Assembly: GCA_965221445.1 (NCBI GenBank)
Contig: CBDCSF010000013.1
Location: 930,001 to 994,000 of the forward strand
Direction of reading: 5' to 3'
DNA: 64,000 nucleotides
Source of the DNA: MPNP01 sp965221445
GTDB taxonomy: Bacteria; Pseudomonadota; Alphaproteobacteria; Rhodobacterales; Rhodobacteraceae
Positions 9,224 to 18,700 of this stretch are shown piece after piece. The notes beneath the pieces were generated by a model that made no database searches, was not told the origin of the DNA, and was given only the letters and a program-made list of their open reading frames with translations. Every line of letters begins with the position of its first letter. Positions within the stretch are counted from its first letter, which is position 1. The translations under genes and the position numbers were made by a program.

Positions 9224-10003
9224 ATGACCGTCTATTTTATAGGAGCAGGACCCGGCGCCCCCGACCTGATAACCGTAAAGGGCCAGAGGATTATTTCTCA
9301 TAGTCCGGTCTGTATCTATGCAGGTTCACTTGTTCCTGAGGATGTAATTGCCTCTGCTCCTGATAACGCTCTGGTGATTGATTCAGCCCCCCTTCATCTT
9401 GATGAAATAATGGACATAATCACAATGGCCCATCATGAAGGGAAGGATGTTGCAAGAGTTCATTCCGGTGACCCATCCATCTATGGTGCCATTGCCGAAC
9501 AAATTGAGCGTTTGAAAGAATTTGATATTCCTTATCAGATTGTTCCAGGGGTACCTGCCTTTGCAGCTGCAGCAGCTGCTTTTGGTCAAGAATTGACGAT
9601 CCCGAAAATTTCCCAAACACTTATTCTTACCAGAACCTCAATGAAATCGACCGATATGCCCGAGGAGGAGGATTTGGCCATATTGGGAACCTCCAAAGCC
9701 ACCTTGATTATCCACCTCTCGGTTAGAAATTCACTTGCTATTCAAAGGAAACTCATACCCCACTATGGTGAAAACTGTCCTGTCATCATTGCATACAGAG
9801 TTGGATGGCCGGACCAGAAAATTATTCGCACTGACCTGAACTCTTTACGGTATGAAATTCGAGCATCCAAGCTCACTAGAACAGTTTTAATTTTCGTTGG
9901 AAATTCTCTAAACCCCAAGATCATAGAGGAAAGCGCCCTATACGATAAAAATCATACTCATATCCTGAGATATAAAAAACCGTCCCAGACAAATCATTCC
10001 TGA
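9224..10003 (+). CDS. cobM: Precorrin-4 / cobalt-precorrin-4 C11-methyltransferase
   Basis: CobM/CbiF methylates C-11. The 259-residue protein is a tetrapyrrole methylase starting MTVYFIGAGPGAPDLITVKG, with ARVHSGDPSIYGA near residue 78 and YQIVPGVPAFAAA near 104. The frame is open from a TTG at 9206, but ATG 9224 has AAGGGG 7 bases upstream and fits the family N-terminus. It is the last plus-strand gene of the first block; its last 10 bases overlap the end of the convergent cbiA gene. Confidence 0.95.
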   Translation: MTVYFIGAGPGAPDLITVKGQRIISHSPVCIYAGSLVPEDVIASAPDNALVIDSAPLHLDEIMDIITMAHHEGKDVARVHSGDPSIYGAIAEQIERLKEFDIPYQIVPGVPAFAAAAAAFGQELTIPKISQTLILTRTSMKSTDMPEEEDLAILGTSKATLIIHLSVRNSLAIQRKLIPHYGENCPVIIAYRVGWPDQKIIRTDLNSLRYEIRASKLTRTVLIFVGNSLNPKIIEESALYDKNHTHILRYKKPSQTNHS

Positions 10004-11316
10004 TCGGCGCAGATCAAATGATGATATGAACCAAACACGTTACCTTCTATAAGTCCTGCATCAGACAGCTTATTCTCAAATGAATCCTCCACCTGAAACA
10101 GATTCCTACTCCCACTTGATGACACAAGATTGGAGTAATGAAATTCATGCCCCACAAACCTGCCCGTGAAGTGGGGATTGGGGAGTACCTTAAATTTTCG
10201 GTAACCAAGATGCAAGGTAGGTTTGCAAAAGGAAGTTACGTGGTGAAGGAAGCCCAACATCTGATGAGATTTTCCTTGAGAATCCTCAATTGCATCACCA
10301 AGAACCATAAATCCACCACATTCACCGTAGATCAGGGCATTCCTGTCTTTGGCGTTGTTCATACCTGCAAAAAATTGGGTATTGCTAACCAATTGTGGCA
10401 AGTGAAGTTCGGGGTATCCTCCTGGTAGAAAAACCGCATCCGCTTCGTTATCTGGTCCCTCATTGGCAAGAGGAGAAAAGGGAAGAATATTTGCCCCTTT
10501 TTCTTGCCAGTAGTTGATCAAATGAGTGTATAGGAAAGTAAAGGCTTTATCCTGGGCTATTGCTATATTTTGACCTAATGGTTCAATTCCGATTGGAGGT
10601 ACCTTTTCGCTATTATTGCTAACTTCTGTTGCCTCATTCAGTATTGTATCAACCTGAACTGTTTGTTCTATCTGTTCACTAATCGTTTCAATAAAATCTT
10701 CTATCTCATTATTCTCCAATGGGAGTACCAATCCTAGATGACGTTCGGGAATTTTGAATGCGGATTTATTGGGTATCCATCCCAATAAATTTACATCATG
10801 TCGTTTCAAACTTTCCTTGGCACCTGATAGGTGTTTTGATGATCCAATTTTATTAAGGATAACTCCCAAGAGATTGATCTCAGGTCTGGCCTTCATCAAT
10901 CCCAGTGGTGTCAAGGCAACCGAGTGGAATTGTTTACTGGCATCAACCACCAGAATTACAGGTAGAGAAAGGATTTCTGTCAGGTCAGCAACACAGCCCT
11001 TACCCCCCTTACCTCCTCCATCAAGAATGCCCATGGCTCCCTCCACAAGCAAAAAGTCTTCTGAATCTGAAGAATGTTCCTTGTAAGGGACATTCACCAA
11101 AGATTTGATTAATCCTTGTTTCATCGCCCAGCTATCAAGATTTATAGACGGTTTCCCACAGGCCACCCGATGAAACAATGGATCAATGTAATCAGGTCCG
11201 GATTTTGCTGGATAAGCGGTATGTTTTCTCTTGTGAAGTGCTCGGAGTAATCCCAAGGTAAATAAGGTTTTTCCAGCTCCGGAAGTTGGAGCAGAGACGA
11301 TAACTCCCTTAATCAG
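9994..11316 (-). CDS. cbiA: Cobyrinate a,c-diamide synthase
   Basis: The enzyme amidates the a and c side chains with glutamine and ATP. A P-loop VSAPTSGAGKT opens the protein, followed by a dethiobiotin-synthetase-like domain and a GATase-3 domain with nucleophile cysteine in YGECGGFMVLGD and a histidine in EFHYSN. The frame extends back to a TTG at 11364, deep inside cobA and without a ribosome site. A perfect AGGAGG (11328-11323) lies 6 bases before a CTG at 11316, directly before the conserved N-terminus, so I placed the start there as a noncanonical CTG. It overlaps the cobA end by 8 bases. Confidence 0.88.
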   Translation of the reverse strand: MIKGVIVSAPTSGAGKTLFTLGLLRALHKRKHTAYPAKSGPDYIDPLFHRVACGKPSINLDSWAMKQGLIKSLVNVPYKEHSSDSEDFLLVEGAMGILDGGGKGGKGCVADLTEILSLPVILVVDASKQFHSVALTPLGLMKARPEINLLGVILNKIGSSKHLSGAKESLKRHDVNLLGWIPNKSAFKIPERHLGLVLPLENNEIEDFIETISEQIEQTVQVDTILNEATEVSNNSEKVPPIGIEPLGQNIAIAQDKAFTFLYTHLINYWQEKGANILPFSPLANEGPDNEADAVFLPGGYPELHLPQLVSNTQFFAGMNNAKDRNALIYGECGGFMVLGDAIEDSQGKSHQMLGFLHHVTSFCKPTLHLGYRKFKVLPNPHFTGRFVGHEFHYSNLVSSSGSRNLFQVEDSFENKLSDAGLIEGNVFGSYHHLICADQE

Positions 11317-12190
11317 AAATCTCCTCCTGAATCTTCCAGGATTCCCTGTCGCTGATATGGCCAAACAGATTCAATCCGGTTTCCAAGCTCGGACTAAGAA
11401 CCTTGCTGAGGATTCTGTGAAAAGACACATTACTACCAATGCAAATAATAGCCGGTGCTTTCAAACCTTTGCATTGAACATCCTCTACGACCTTGGACAA
11501 TGTGGTTTCCAATACAATTTGATCCTTGAGGGTAGCGTTGGATACAACTGCAACGGGCTCACTAGGATCCCTGCCGAAATCCAAAAGCTTAGCAACAATT
11601 TGAGGAAGATTTTTCATGGCCATGTAAATGACCAAGACCTGAGCCCCCTTGGCACATAATTCCCAGTTGATGGCACTAGGTGTTTCTCCGAATTGATCAT
11701 GGCCGGTAAGAAACGTAATACTTTGGTTTGTCTCCCGGTAGGTAAGCGGTATCCCGGCATAAGCCATAGCTCCAACACCAGCTGTTATGCCAGGGGTTAT
11801 TCTAATGGGAATGTTCTCCCTGGCTAGAAATAGGGCTTCATCTCCACCTCGTGCAAAAATAAACGGGTCTCCACCCTTAAGGCGAACAACTCTTTTGCCT
11901 ATTTTGGAATACTCAACCAGCTTTAGCGAAATATCTTTTTGGTTGAATGAAGGCTTTCCCCCCCTTTTTCCTGAAAATATCTTCTCTGCATCATACCGGC
12001 AAAAGCCGAGAATATTTTGATTTACCAGAGCATCGTAGATAATAACATCTGCTTGTTGCAATGCATAGATAGCATGGAGTGTCAATAATCCAGGGTCCCC
12101 GGGACCAGCCCCTACCAGCCAAACCAACCCCTTGGGAAAAGAAGGAAACTCAATCCCTGATTTCTTAATTATGTCCTGAAAATTATACAT
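11309..12190 (-). CDS. cobA: Uroporphyrinogen-III C-methyltransferase (SUMT)
   Basis: SUMT methylates uroporphyrinogen III at C-2 and C-7 to give precorrin-2, the branch into B12 and siroheme. The 293-residue product is a single-domain SUMT with WLVGAGPGDPGLLTLHA near residue 25, VRLKGGDPFIFARGGDE near 102 and ITPGITAGVGAMAYAGIPLT. It lacks the CysG dehydrogenase/chelatase domain, so oxidation of precorrin-2 to sirohydrochlorin, the CbiX substrate, must come from elsewhere. It forms an inverted two-gene unit with cbiA inside the plus-strand cluster. Confidence 0.95.
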   Translation of the reverse strand: MYNFQDIIKKSGIEFPSFPKGLVWLVGAGPGDPGLLTLHAIYALQQADVIIYDALVNQNILGFCRYDAEKIFSGKRGGKPSFNQKDISLKLVEYSKIGKRVVRLKGGDPFIFARGGDEALFLARENIPIRITPGITAGVGAMAYAGIPLTYRETNQSITFLTGHDQFGETPSAINWELCAKGAQVLVIYMAMKNLPQIVAKLLDFGRDPSEPVAVVSNATLKDQIVLETTLSKVVEDVQCKGLKAPAIICIGSNVSFHRILSKVLSPSLETGLNLFGHISDRESWKIQEEISD

Positions 12191-12305
12191 AATTTGGAAT
12201 TTGCTCTGGATTTAATTTTGTAATGTCCTGATTATCATAATACCAATAATGGCTATGAGTAACGGGTCCGTTTAATCAGGTGATAGAAGGATTTACCTGT
12301 GTAAT

Positions 12306-12554
12306 TTACCATGACCACTCCTCATGATCAAAGCAATTGGCAAGATCATCATCAATCAACATTTCCTGCTTATCCGGTACCACATTAGCAAAGGCTTCTT
12401 CCCAACCCTTTCCAGCTATTTCTTTCTTGGAAATCATGATTTTGTCTCCCTTGATTTCCAAAAAGACCTCCTTGTCAATTTTGCATATTTTCAAAATATT
12501 ATCAGGTATGATGATACCTTTTGAATTACCAATTGCTTTCAAGGTTGTTTTCAT
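12306..12554 (-). CDS. MazE/AbrB-family antitoxin-like DNA-binding protein (no toxin partner seen)
   Basis: The 82-residue protein has an N-terminal swapped-hairpin AbrB/MazE domain (TLKAIGNSKGIIIPDNIL, residues 4-21, then KIMISKK) and an acidic tail ending DHEEWSW, as in MazE/PemI antitoxins whose tails bind a MazF/PemK toxin. The toxin gene would normally overlap its end. Here the 115 bases to cobA hold only a 19-codon open stretch with no MazF similarity, so it is an orphan antitoxin or a stand-alone regulator. Divergent upstream DNA has TACA...TGTA repeats that could be its binding sites. Confidence 0.75.
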   Translation of the reverse strand: MKTTLKAIGNSKGIIIPDNILKICKIDKEVFLEIKGDKIMISKKEIAGKGWEEAFANVVPDKQEMLIDDDLANCFDHEEWSW

Positions 12555-12579
12555 TATGGGTTCCTCAACAGTGTGGTCC

Positions 12580-12712
12580 TACACTAATATGTAGACATCC
12601 ATGCACCAAGAAAAGTGTTTTGATGTGAATACTATAAGACTTACATTAGAATTTGTAACATTTCCAAATTTGATCAACGATTTATTGATATCCCATCATG
12701 TACACTAATGTA
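12580..12712. promoter_or_regulatory. Three TACA-N-TGTA inverted-repeat boxes between the MazE-like gene and cbiD
   Basis: Boxes at 12580-12593 (TACACTAATATGTA), 12641-12658 (TTACA, 8 bases, TGTAA) and 12701-12712 (TACACTAATGTA) share TACA/TGTA arms; the first and third also share TACACTAAT. They sit in the only intergenic space between the divergent MazE-like and cbiD genes, as expected of an operator for an autoregulating AbrB-fold protein. The unequal spacers (6, 8 and 4) weaken the case. Confidence 0.35.
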
Positions 12713-12752
12713 ATGAGTATGATTGATAATTTATTTTCTGTCCCACTTTTAA

Positions 12753-13835
12753 ATGAAAAAAACTAGCTTAAGAACAGGATATACGACAGGAGCTTGTGCA
12801 ACTGCTACAGCTGTCTCTGCTTTTTGTGCACTCATAACTGGACGTTGGATGGATCCTATTCCCATACAACTTCCCAAGGGTGTGATTGCTACTTTCAGTC
12901 TGTGTAAAATGGAAATTAACACCAATTGGGCTATGGCCGGAACAGTTAAGGATGCAGGGGATGATCCTGATGTAACCCATGGGGCGTTGATCAAATCAAA
13001 GGTTTGGTTTAACCCCTCTAACAAAGGAATTCAATTCCAGGCAGGGCAAGGAGTTGGGACGGTCACCAAACCCGGACTTCCTATTGGTGTAGGTGAACCC
13101 GCGATCAATCCAGTACCGAGAAAAATGATTACCGAAGGAATCAACCACCTTGCCAGTGAATACAATGTTGAACCCAATGTGGTAGTAGAAATATCTGTCG
13201 AAAATGGTGAGGAGCTCGCACTCCAGACATGGAACCCCAGGTTGGGTATAATTGGAGGTATCTCTATTTTGGGAACTACGGGAATTGTCCGGCCATACTC
13301 ATGCTCAGCCTGGATTGCGTCCATCCATATGGGTATAGACGTAGCAAGAGCTAACGGGGCAACCCATGTGGTTGGCTCCACGGGTTCGGTTTCTGAGATG
13401 ACAGCCCAAAGACATTTTCAATTACCGGATTGGGCCATGCTGGATATGGGAGACTTCGTTGGTGGATTGTTGAAATACCTACGCAAAAATCCCATTAAAA
13501 ATTTGACGGTAGCGGGAGGTTTTGGAAAAATGTCCAAACTTGCCAATGGAGCTACTGATCTCCACTCCAAACGATCACAGGTTAACTTCAATTTTATAAG
13601 GAAAGTTGCTGCGGAATTTGATCCTACAATTTCCCGACAAACCCTGAACGCAATCAGGAATGCCAACACAGCCAATCAGGTTTTGGACATTTATGGTGAA
13701 GGAATTGCCATACCTATCGCTTTAAGGGCAAGAAGAGTAGTTCAGGAAAAATTAAAACACCCCGACATTAACGTTGATGTGATAATTGTAAACAGGGATG
13801 GGAAGATAATTGTCTCAACCCATTTACCAAAATAG
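12753..13835 (+). CDS. cbiD: Cobalt-precorrin-5B C1-methyltransferase
   Basis: CbiD methylates C-1 after CbiG has opened the lactone; it is a hallmark of the cobalt-first (anaerobic) route. The 360-residue product begins with LRTGYTTGACATATAVSA and has GVGTVTKPGLPIGVGEPAINP near residue 105, the ILGTTGIVRPYS segment near 175 and VAGGFGKMSKLANG near 255, all typical. It restarts the plus-strand part of the cluster after the inverted cobA-cbiA pair and runs 16 bases short of cobK. Confidence 0.95.
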   Translation: MKKTSLRTGYTTGACATATAVSAFCALITGRWMDPIPIQLPKGVIATFSLCKMEINTNWAMAGTVKDAGDDPDVTHGALIKSKVWFNPSNKGIQFQAGQGVGTVTKPGLPIGVGEPAINPVPRKMITEGINHLASEYNVEPNVVVEISVENGEELALQTWNPRLGIIGGISILGTTGIVRPYSCSAWIASIHMGIDVARANGATHVVGSTGSVSEMTAQRHFQLPDWAMLDMGDFVGGLLKYLRKNPIKNLTVAGGFGKMSKLANGATDLHSKRSQVNFNFIRKVAAEFDPTISRQTLNAIRNANTANQVLDIYGEGIAIPIALRARRVVQEKLKHPDINVDVIIVNRDGKIIVSTHLPK

Positions 13836-13851
13836 GAAGATTTGATACTCA

Positions 13852-14628
13852 ATGAAGGTATTGATTTTGGCAGGAACTGAAGAAGCTCGTAAGCTCTGCC
13901 ATAAATTAAAGGAAATCAGTGACTTGGAGGTCGTTGCGTCCCTATTTCATGAAACTCTCAAGTCTGATTATCCGGTACCAGTCAAAACTGGTGGTTTCGG
14001 TGGTGCCAAGGGCTTGGTCAATTATATACGAGCTGAAAACATAAAGTTACTCATTGATGCTACCCACCCTTTCTCCCAAAAAATCAATTCCAATGCCCTC
14101 GGCGCTGCCAGAATTACCGGTACTGAATATATCCGTTTAATAAGACAAAAATGGGTTGCAGGTCCTAATGATAATTGGCAGGAATTTCCTACCATAAGCC
14201 AGGCTTGTGAGTGTATTCCTTACCATTCAAGAATATTTGCGGCACTCGGAGGAAAAAATATCGTTAAAGTAATTGACGAAATGCAAACTGAATTAAGCCA
14301 ATCCAAAATTTATTTGAGGGTAATGGATTACCCCACCTTTAAACTCCCACCAAATTGGGTTTTGTTGGAGTATCACCCTCCAATCACTTTGGCGAGTGAA
14401 ATGGATTTACTGATCAAAAACAAAATTACTCACATATTGTGTCGTAACTCTGGTGGTAAAGTCAGTAAACTTAAACTGAACGCTGCTGCTGAATTGGGTT
14501 TGGATGTCTTGATGGTTGCAAGACCTAGCCCATCTGAAAGTGATAATTTTTTTTCCACATACACAACAGTTGAGGAACTCATCCAATCTAGATTTGAATA
14601 TCGTGAATACTTATTTGAACCTCACTGA
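13852..14628 (+). CDS. cobK: Precorrin-6A / cobalt-precorrin-6A reductase
   Basis: CobK/CbiJ reduces precorrin-6A to 6B with NAD(P)H. The 258-residue protein starts MKVLILAGTEEARKLCHKL, the usual nucleotide-binding start, and carries LLIDATHPFSQKINSNAL near residue 67 and ILCRNSGGKVSKLKLNAA near 200. A purine-rich AGGAAG precedes the ATG. Position between cbiD and cobW fits the corrin-ring steps. Confidence 0.92.
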   Translation: MKVLILAGTEEARKLCHKLKEISDLEVVASLFHETLKSDYPVPVKTGGFGGAKGLVNYIRAENIKLLIDATHPFSQKINSNALGAARITGTEYIRLIRQKWVAGPNDNWQEFPTISQACECIPYHSRIFAALGGKNIVKVIDEMQTELSQSKIYLRVMDYPTFKLPPNWVLLEYHPPITLASEMDLLIKNKITHILCRNSGGKVSKLKLNAAAELGLDVLMVARPSPSESDNFFSTYTTVEELIQSRFEYREYLFEPH

Positions 14629-14666
14629 ATGAATTATTTAACTTCACTATTTTTCGAAAGGCACCA

Positions 14667-15716
14667 ATGGCAAAAATTCCAACCACGATTATTACCGGTT
14701 TCCTTGGTGCAGGGAAAACCACCCTGATTCGTAACTTGCTTGAACAGTCCGAAGGCAAGCAAATTGCTTTGATAATAAATGAATTCGGAGATCTGGGGAT
14801 TGATGGGGAAATTCTAAATCATTGTGGCATCAAGGATTGTGATGAAAGTGGAATTATTGAACTTTCCAACGGGTGTATCTGCTGTACGGTTGCCGAGGAT
14901 TTTACACCTGCAATGGAACAGTTGATTAATAGTATCCCCCAACCTGACCACATAATTATTGAAACTTCCGGGCTTGCTCTACCCCAACCCTTGATCCGGG
15001 CATTCAACTGGCCTGAAATTAGATCAAAGGTTTCTGTTGACGGCGTTATAGTGGTTGTTGATGGACCCGCGGTATTATCAGGACAATTTGTCGCCGACAG
15101 GGAAGCGGTAGAAAAGCAACGGTTGGAGGATGAAAATCTAAGTCACGAAACTCCCCTGTCAGAACTTTTTGAAGACCAGTTGGTTTGTGCCGATCTTGTG
15201 GTTGTTAACAAGACAGACTTGATTTCCAAGGATCAGGTGGAAAACCTGCTAACTGAAATTACCAAGGCTTCCAGGGATGGCACCATAGCCATAAAATCCC
15301 AAATGGGCCGCGTCGACCCCAAGATCATTCTGGGATTGGGAATAGGTTCCGAACAGGACATTGATACTAGGCACGAAATCCACCATTCACATGGCGAGGA
15401 TGGTGATGAAGACCATGATCATAACGACTTTGAGAGTCTTGTCTTGACATTACCACCAATTACCAATCAGGAGGATTTCAAGAATAACTTACAAGCAGTC
15501 ATCATTGAGCATAACCTATTGCGCGTAAAGGGATTTGGCACCGTTGAGGGGTCACCCATGCGAATGGTTATTCAGGCAGTAGGTCCCAGAATAGACAGTT
15601 ATTTTGATCGCCAACTCAAAGAGAACGAACCGAATGAAACAAGATTGGTGGTAATAGGAGAAACAGGAATTAATCAAGTTGAACTGTTTAAAAAGCTGGG
15701 TTGCGTCACCGTTTGA
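14667..15716 (+). CDS. cobW: CobW-type GTP-binding metallochaperone
   Basis: This G3E-family GTPase has 349 residues with Walker A TTIITGFLGAGKTTLIRN (residue 6 on), the metal-site motif NGCICCTV near residue 70, VVVNKTDLI near 175, a His/Asp-rich loop (about 236-251) and a C-terminal CobW domain. Related proteins deliver metal in a GTP-dependent way, here presumably cobalt to CobN, encoded 4 bases downstream. AAAGG precedes the ATG. A zinc-chaperone role cannot be excluded from sequence, but context favours cobalt. Confidence 0.92.
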   Translation: MAKIPTTIITGFLGAGKTTLIRNLLEQSEGKQIALIINEFGDLGIDGEILNHCGIKDCDESGIIELSNGCICCTVAEDFTPAMEQLINSIPQPDHIIIETSGLALPQPLIRAFNWPEIRSKVSVDGVIVVVDGPAVLSGQFVADREAVEKQRLEDENLSHETPLSELFEDQLVCADLVVVNKTDLISKDQVENLLTEITKASRDGTIAIKSQMGRVDPKIILGLGIGSEQDIDTRHEIHHSHGEDGDEDHDHNDFESLVLTLPPITNQEDFKNNLQAVIIEHNLLRVKGFGTVEGSPMRMVIQAVGPRIDSYFDRQLKENEPNETRLVVIGETGINQVELFKKLGCVTV

Positions 15717-15720
15717 TTGA

Positions 15721-18700
15721 ATGCATTTACTTTCTACCACTTCCGGCCAGATAACAGATGGTAATGAACCCGTTGACCCAGATCATCTTCCGGCAGACCT
15801 GATATTCCTCTCAACGGCAGATACCGATCTTGCCATCCTAACCCAAGCTAGCAGGAAATATAAGGAAAATCCCGATTTTATACGATTAGGTCAACTTGCC
15901 TGGCTTACCCATCCCTATTCTGTTGATCTGTACCTGGAAAAAACAGCTACAAAATCGAAACTGGTTATTATCCGAGCCTTGGGTGGTGCTTCCTATTGGC
16001 AATACTGTTTGGAACAATTTTCAATCCGGCTAAAGGATACCGGCTCTCGATTTGTTGTTTTACCTGGCGATGACAAGCCTGATTCAGAATTATTGTCCTT
16101 ATCCAACATATCGAAAAACCATTGGGAGAATCTTTTTGGGTATCTGTTGGAAGGAGGTTTGAAAAATGCTGACAATTTCCTAAAATACTGCCGTCACCTC
16201 CTATACCATGATCCTATCCCGCCCTTACCTTCACCGGAGTTAAAAAACGGGATTTACTATCCTCACACAGATTATTTGGGGATAGAGGATCTCAAGCAAA
16301 TCTGGTATCCTGACTGGCCACTTGCGGCAATAGTATTTTATCGAGCTCTATATATTAACGGTAATACCGAACCAGTTGAGAAATTGGTTTCTGGTCTAAA
16401 GGAACGAAAGATAAATGCTCTCCCGATCTTTGTATCTTCTCTTAAAGATAGGGTATCGATAGCTTTTTGTGAGGATCTTTTCCACAAGTCTCGACCTGAT
16501 ATTGTCCTCAACTTAACGGGATTTGCACTGGGGACCATATCCAAAGGGACTGATTGGGAACCTACAGTACTGGATAAAATCAACAAACCTGTACTTCAGG
16601 TGGTCTTAGGGTCTGCCGATAAAGCATCCTGGCAGAAAAATACTTTTGGGCTACCTCCCAGAGATATTGCTATGTTTGTCTCACTCCCGGAAATTGATGG
16701 AAGGGTCCTAACCAGAGCTATAGCATTCAAGACACAATCCACAACAAACCCATCCACCCAATATTCTGTCAATCTCCATCAAGTAACTTCCGATCGACTG
16801 GATTTTGTTTCAGAATTAACCCGAAATTGGATTAACCTCGGTAAAATCAATTCCAATGATAAAAAGCTGGCAATAATTTTGGCCAACTATCCCAACAAGG
16901 ATGGTCGCTTAGCCAATGGCGTTGGTTTGGACACACCCGAATCTGCTACTACTATCCTTGACAACCTAGATGAGGCAGGGTACGAGATAACCAACTACCC
17001 CAGAACTTCTGCAGAACTTATGAACTTACTTTTGGAGGGAACCACTAATAATCTGAACAAGATCACTGTGGATAAAAAATCACCCCGATTATCTTCCCCT
17101 GATTACAACCTTTATTGGCAGCAATTATCACCAAAGATACAAGGTGAAGTACTTGATCGGTGGGGGTCTATAGAAGAAGACCCATTTATGGTCGACTCTG
17201 AATTTGTTTTACCTCTCCACAAATTTGGTAATGTGGTCTTGGGAATTCAGCCGGCAAGGGGATATAATATAGATCCCAAGGATACCTACCATAGCCCCGA
17301 TCTTGTTCCACCGCATAACTATTTTGCATTTTATTTCTGGATACGAAAAGAATTTGGAGCTCATGCAATTATCCACCTTGGCAAGCATGGGAATCTTGAA
17401 TGGCTCCCAGGCAAGGCACTAGCCTTGTCAGAAAACTGCTATTCTGAAGCTGCCCTTGGCCCCACCCCCCATTTTTACCCATTCATAATAAATGATCCAG
17501 GCGAAGGGACCCAGGCAAAAAGAAGAGCACAGGCAGTAATTGTTGATCATTTGACTCCTCCTCTAACACGGGCTGAATCTTATGGTGTTTACCGCGACTT
17601 GGAAATTTTGGTAGATGAATATTACGAGGCATTGGGCCTAGATATAAAAAGGACGAAGTTTCTGGAAAGGCAAATTCTTGAAACCATGTCCAGAAGCAAC
17701 CTTGAAGATGATATTGGGATAACATCTCCTGATGATACTTCAAGTAAATTGCAAAAACTTGATGCATATCTTTGTGAATTAAAAGAGCGTCAGATCCGGG
17801 ATGGGTTGCATATTTTTGGTAGGTCACCACAAGGTTTGCAGAAACGTGATTTAATCGCTTCTCTTCTAAGAGTACCCAGACATAAGGGTGATGATCAGGA
17901 TTCCTCCTATCTTAGGAGCCTTGTCAGAGATTTTGGTTTCTCGGATGAATTTGATCCCCTGGATTGTGACCTTTCGGAAAAATGGCAAGGCAGAAAGCCT
18001 TCTCAACTTGTCAAACTCTCCCTAGATCCATGGCGTACCAATGGTGATACAGTCGAACGTCTTGAACTGTTCTTTCTGAAAATGCTTGAGGAGAATATAG
18101 AACCCGGAGAACATTCACAAAAGGTACTTTCCTATGCCGAGAATACGGTCCGACCCCTTCTGGAATCTTGTGGGAAACTGGAAACCGAAGGATTAATACG
18201 GTCTCTGAACGGTGAATTTTTATGCCCCGGACCCTCCGGCGCCCCTTCAAGAGGGAGGGTTGATATTCTTCCGACTGGTCGAAACTTTTATTCAGTCGAC
18301 AGTAGATCCATTCCAACCCGAGCAGCTTGGACCCTTGGGTGGAAATCAGCCAATTTGCTGATTGAAAGATACGTCCAAGAAAAGGGAGACTGGCCCAGAA
18401 AAATGGCTCTTACTGCCTGGGGGACATCAAATATGAGAACAGGTGGGGATGATATTGCTCAAGCCTTGGCATTGATGGGGGTGTCGCCCCAATGGGATGA
18501 TAACAGTGGGCGGGTGATCGGTTTTGAAATCCTTCCCTATACGATTCTGGGAAGACCAAGGGTTGATGTAACACTAAGGGTTTCGGGATTTTTCCGCGAT
18601 GCCTTTCCTTCCCAAATTGACCTCGTGGCAACAGCTGCAAGAGCGGTCATGAAACTGGATGAACCAGAATTTTATAACCCGGCAGCAAGCTGCTATAAGC

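Noticed and set aside
10570..10600. T-loop-like GGTTCAATTCC resembling a tRNA
   Set aside because: It lies inside cbiA and no acceptor or anticodon stem can be formed around it.
12240..12305. Toxin gene after the MazE-like gene
   Set aside because: Only a 19-codon open stretch is present and it has no MazF/PemK features.
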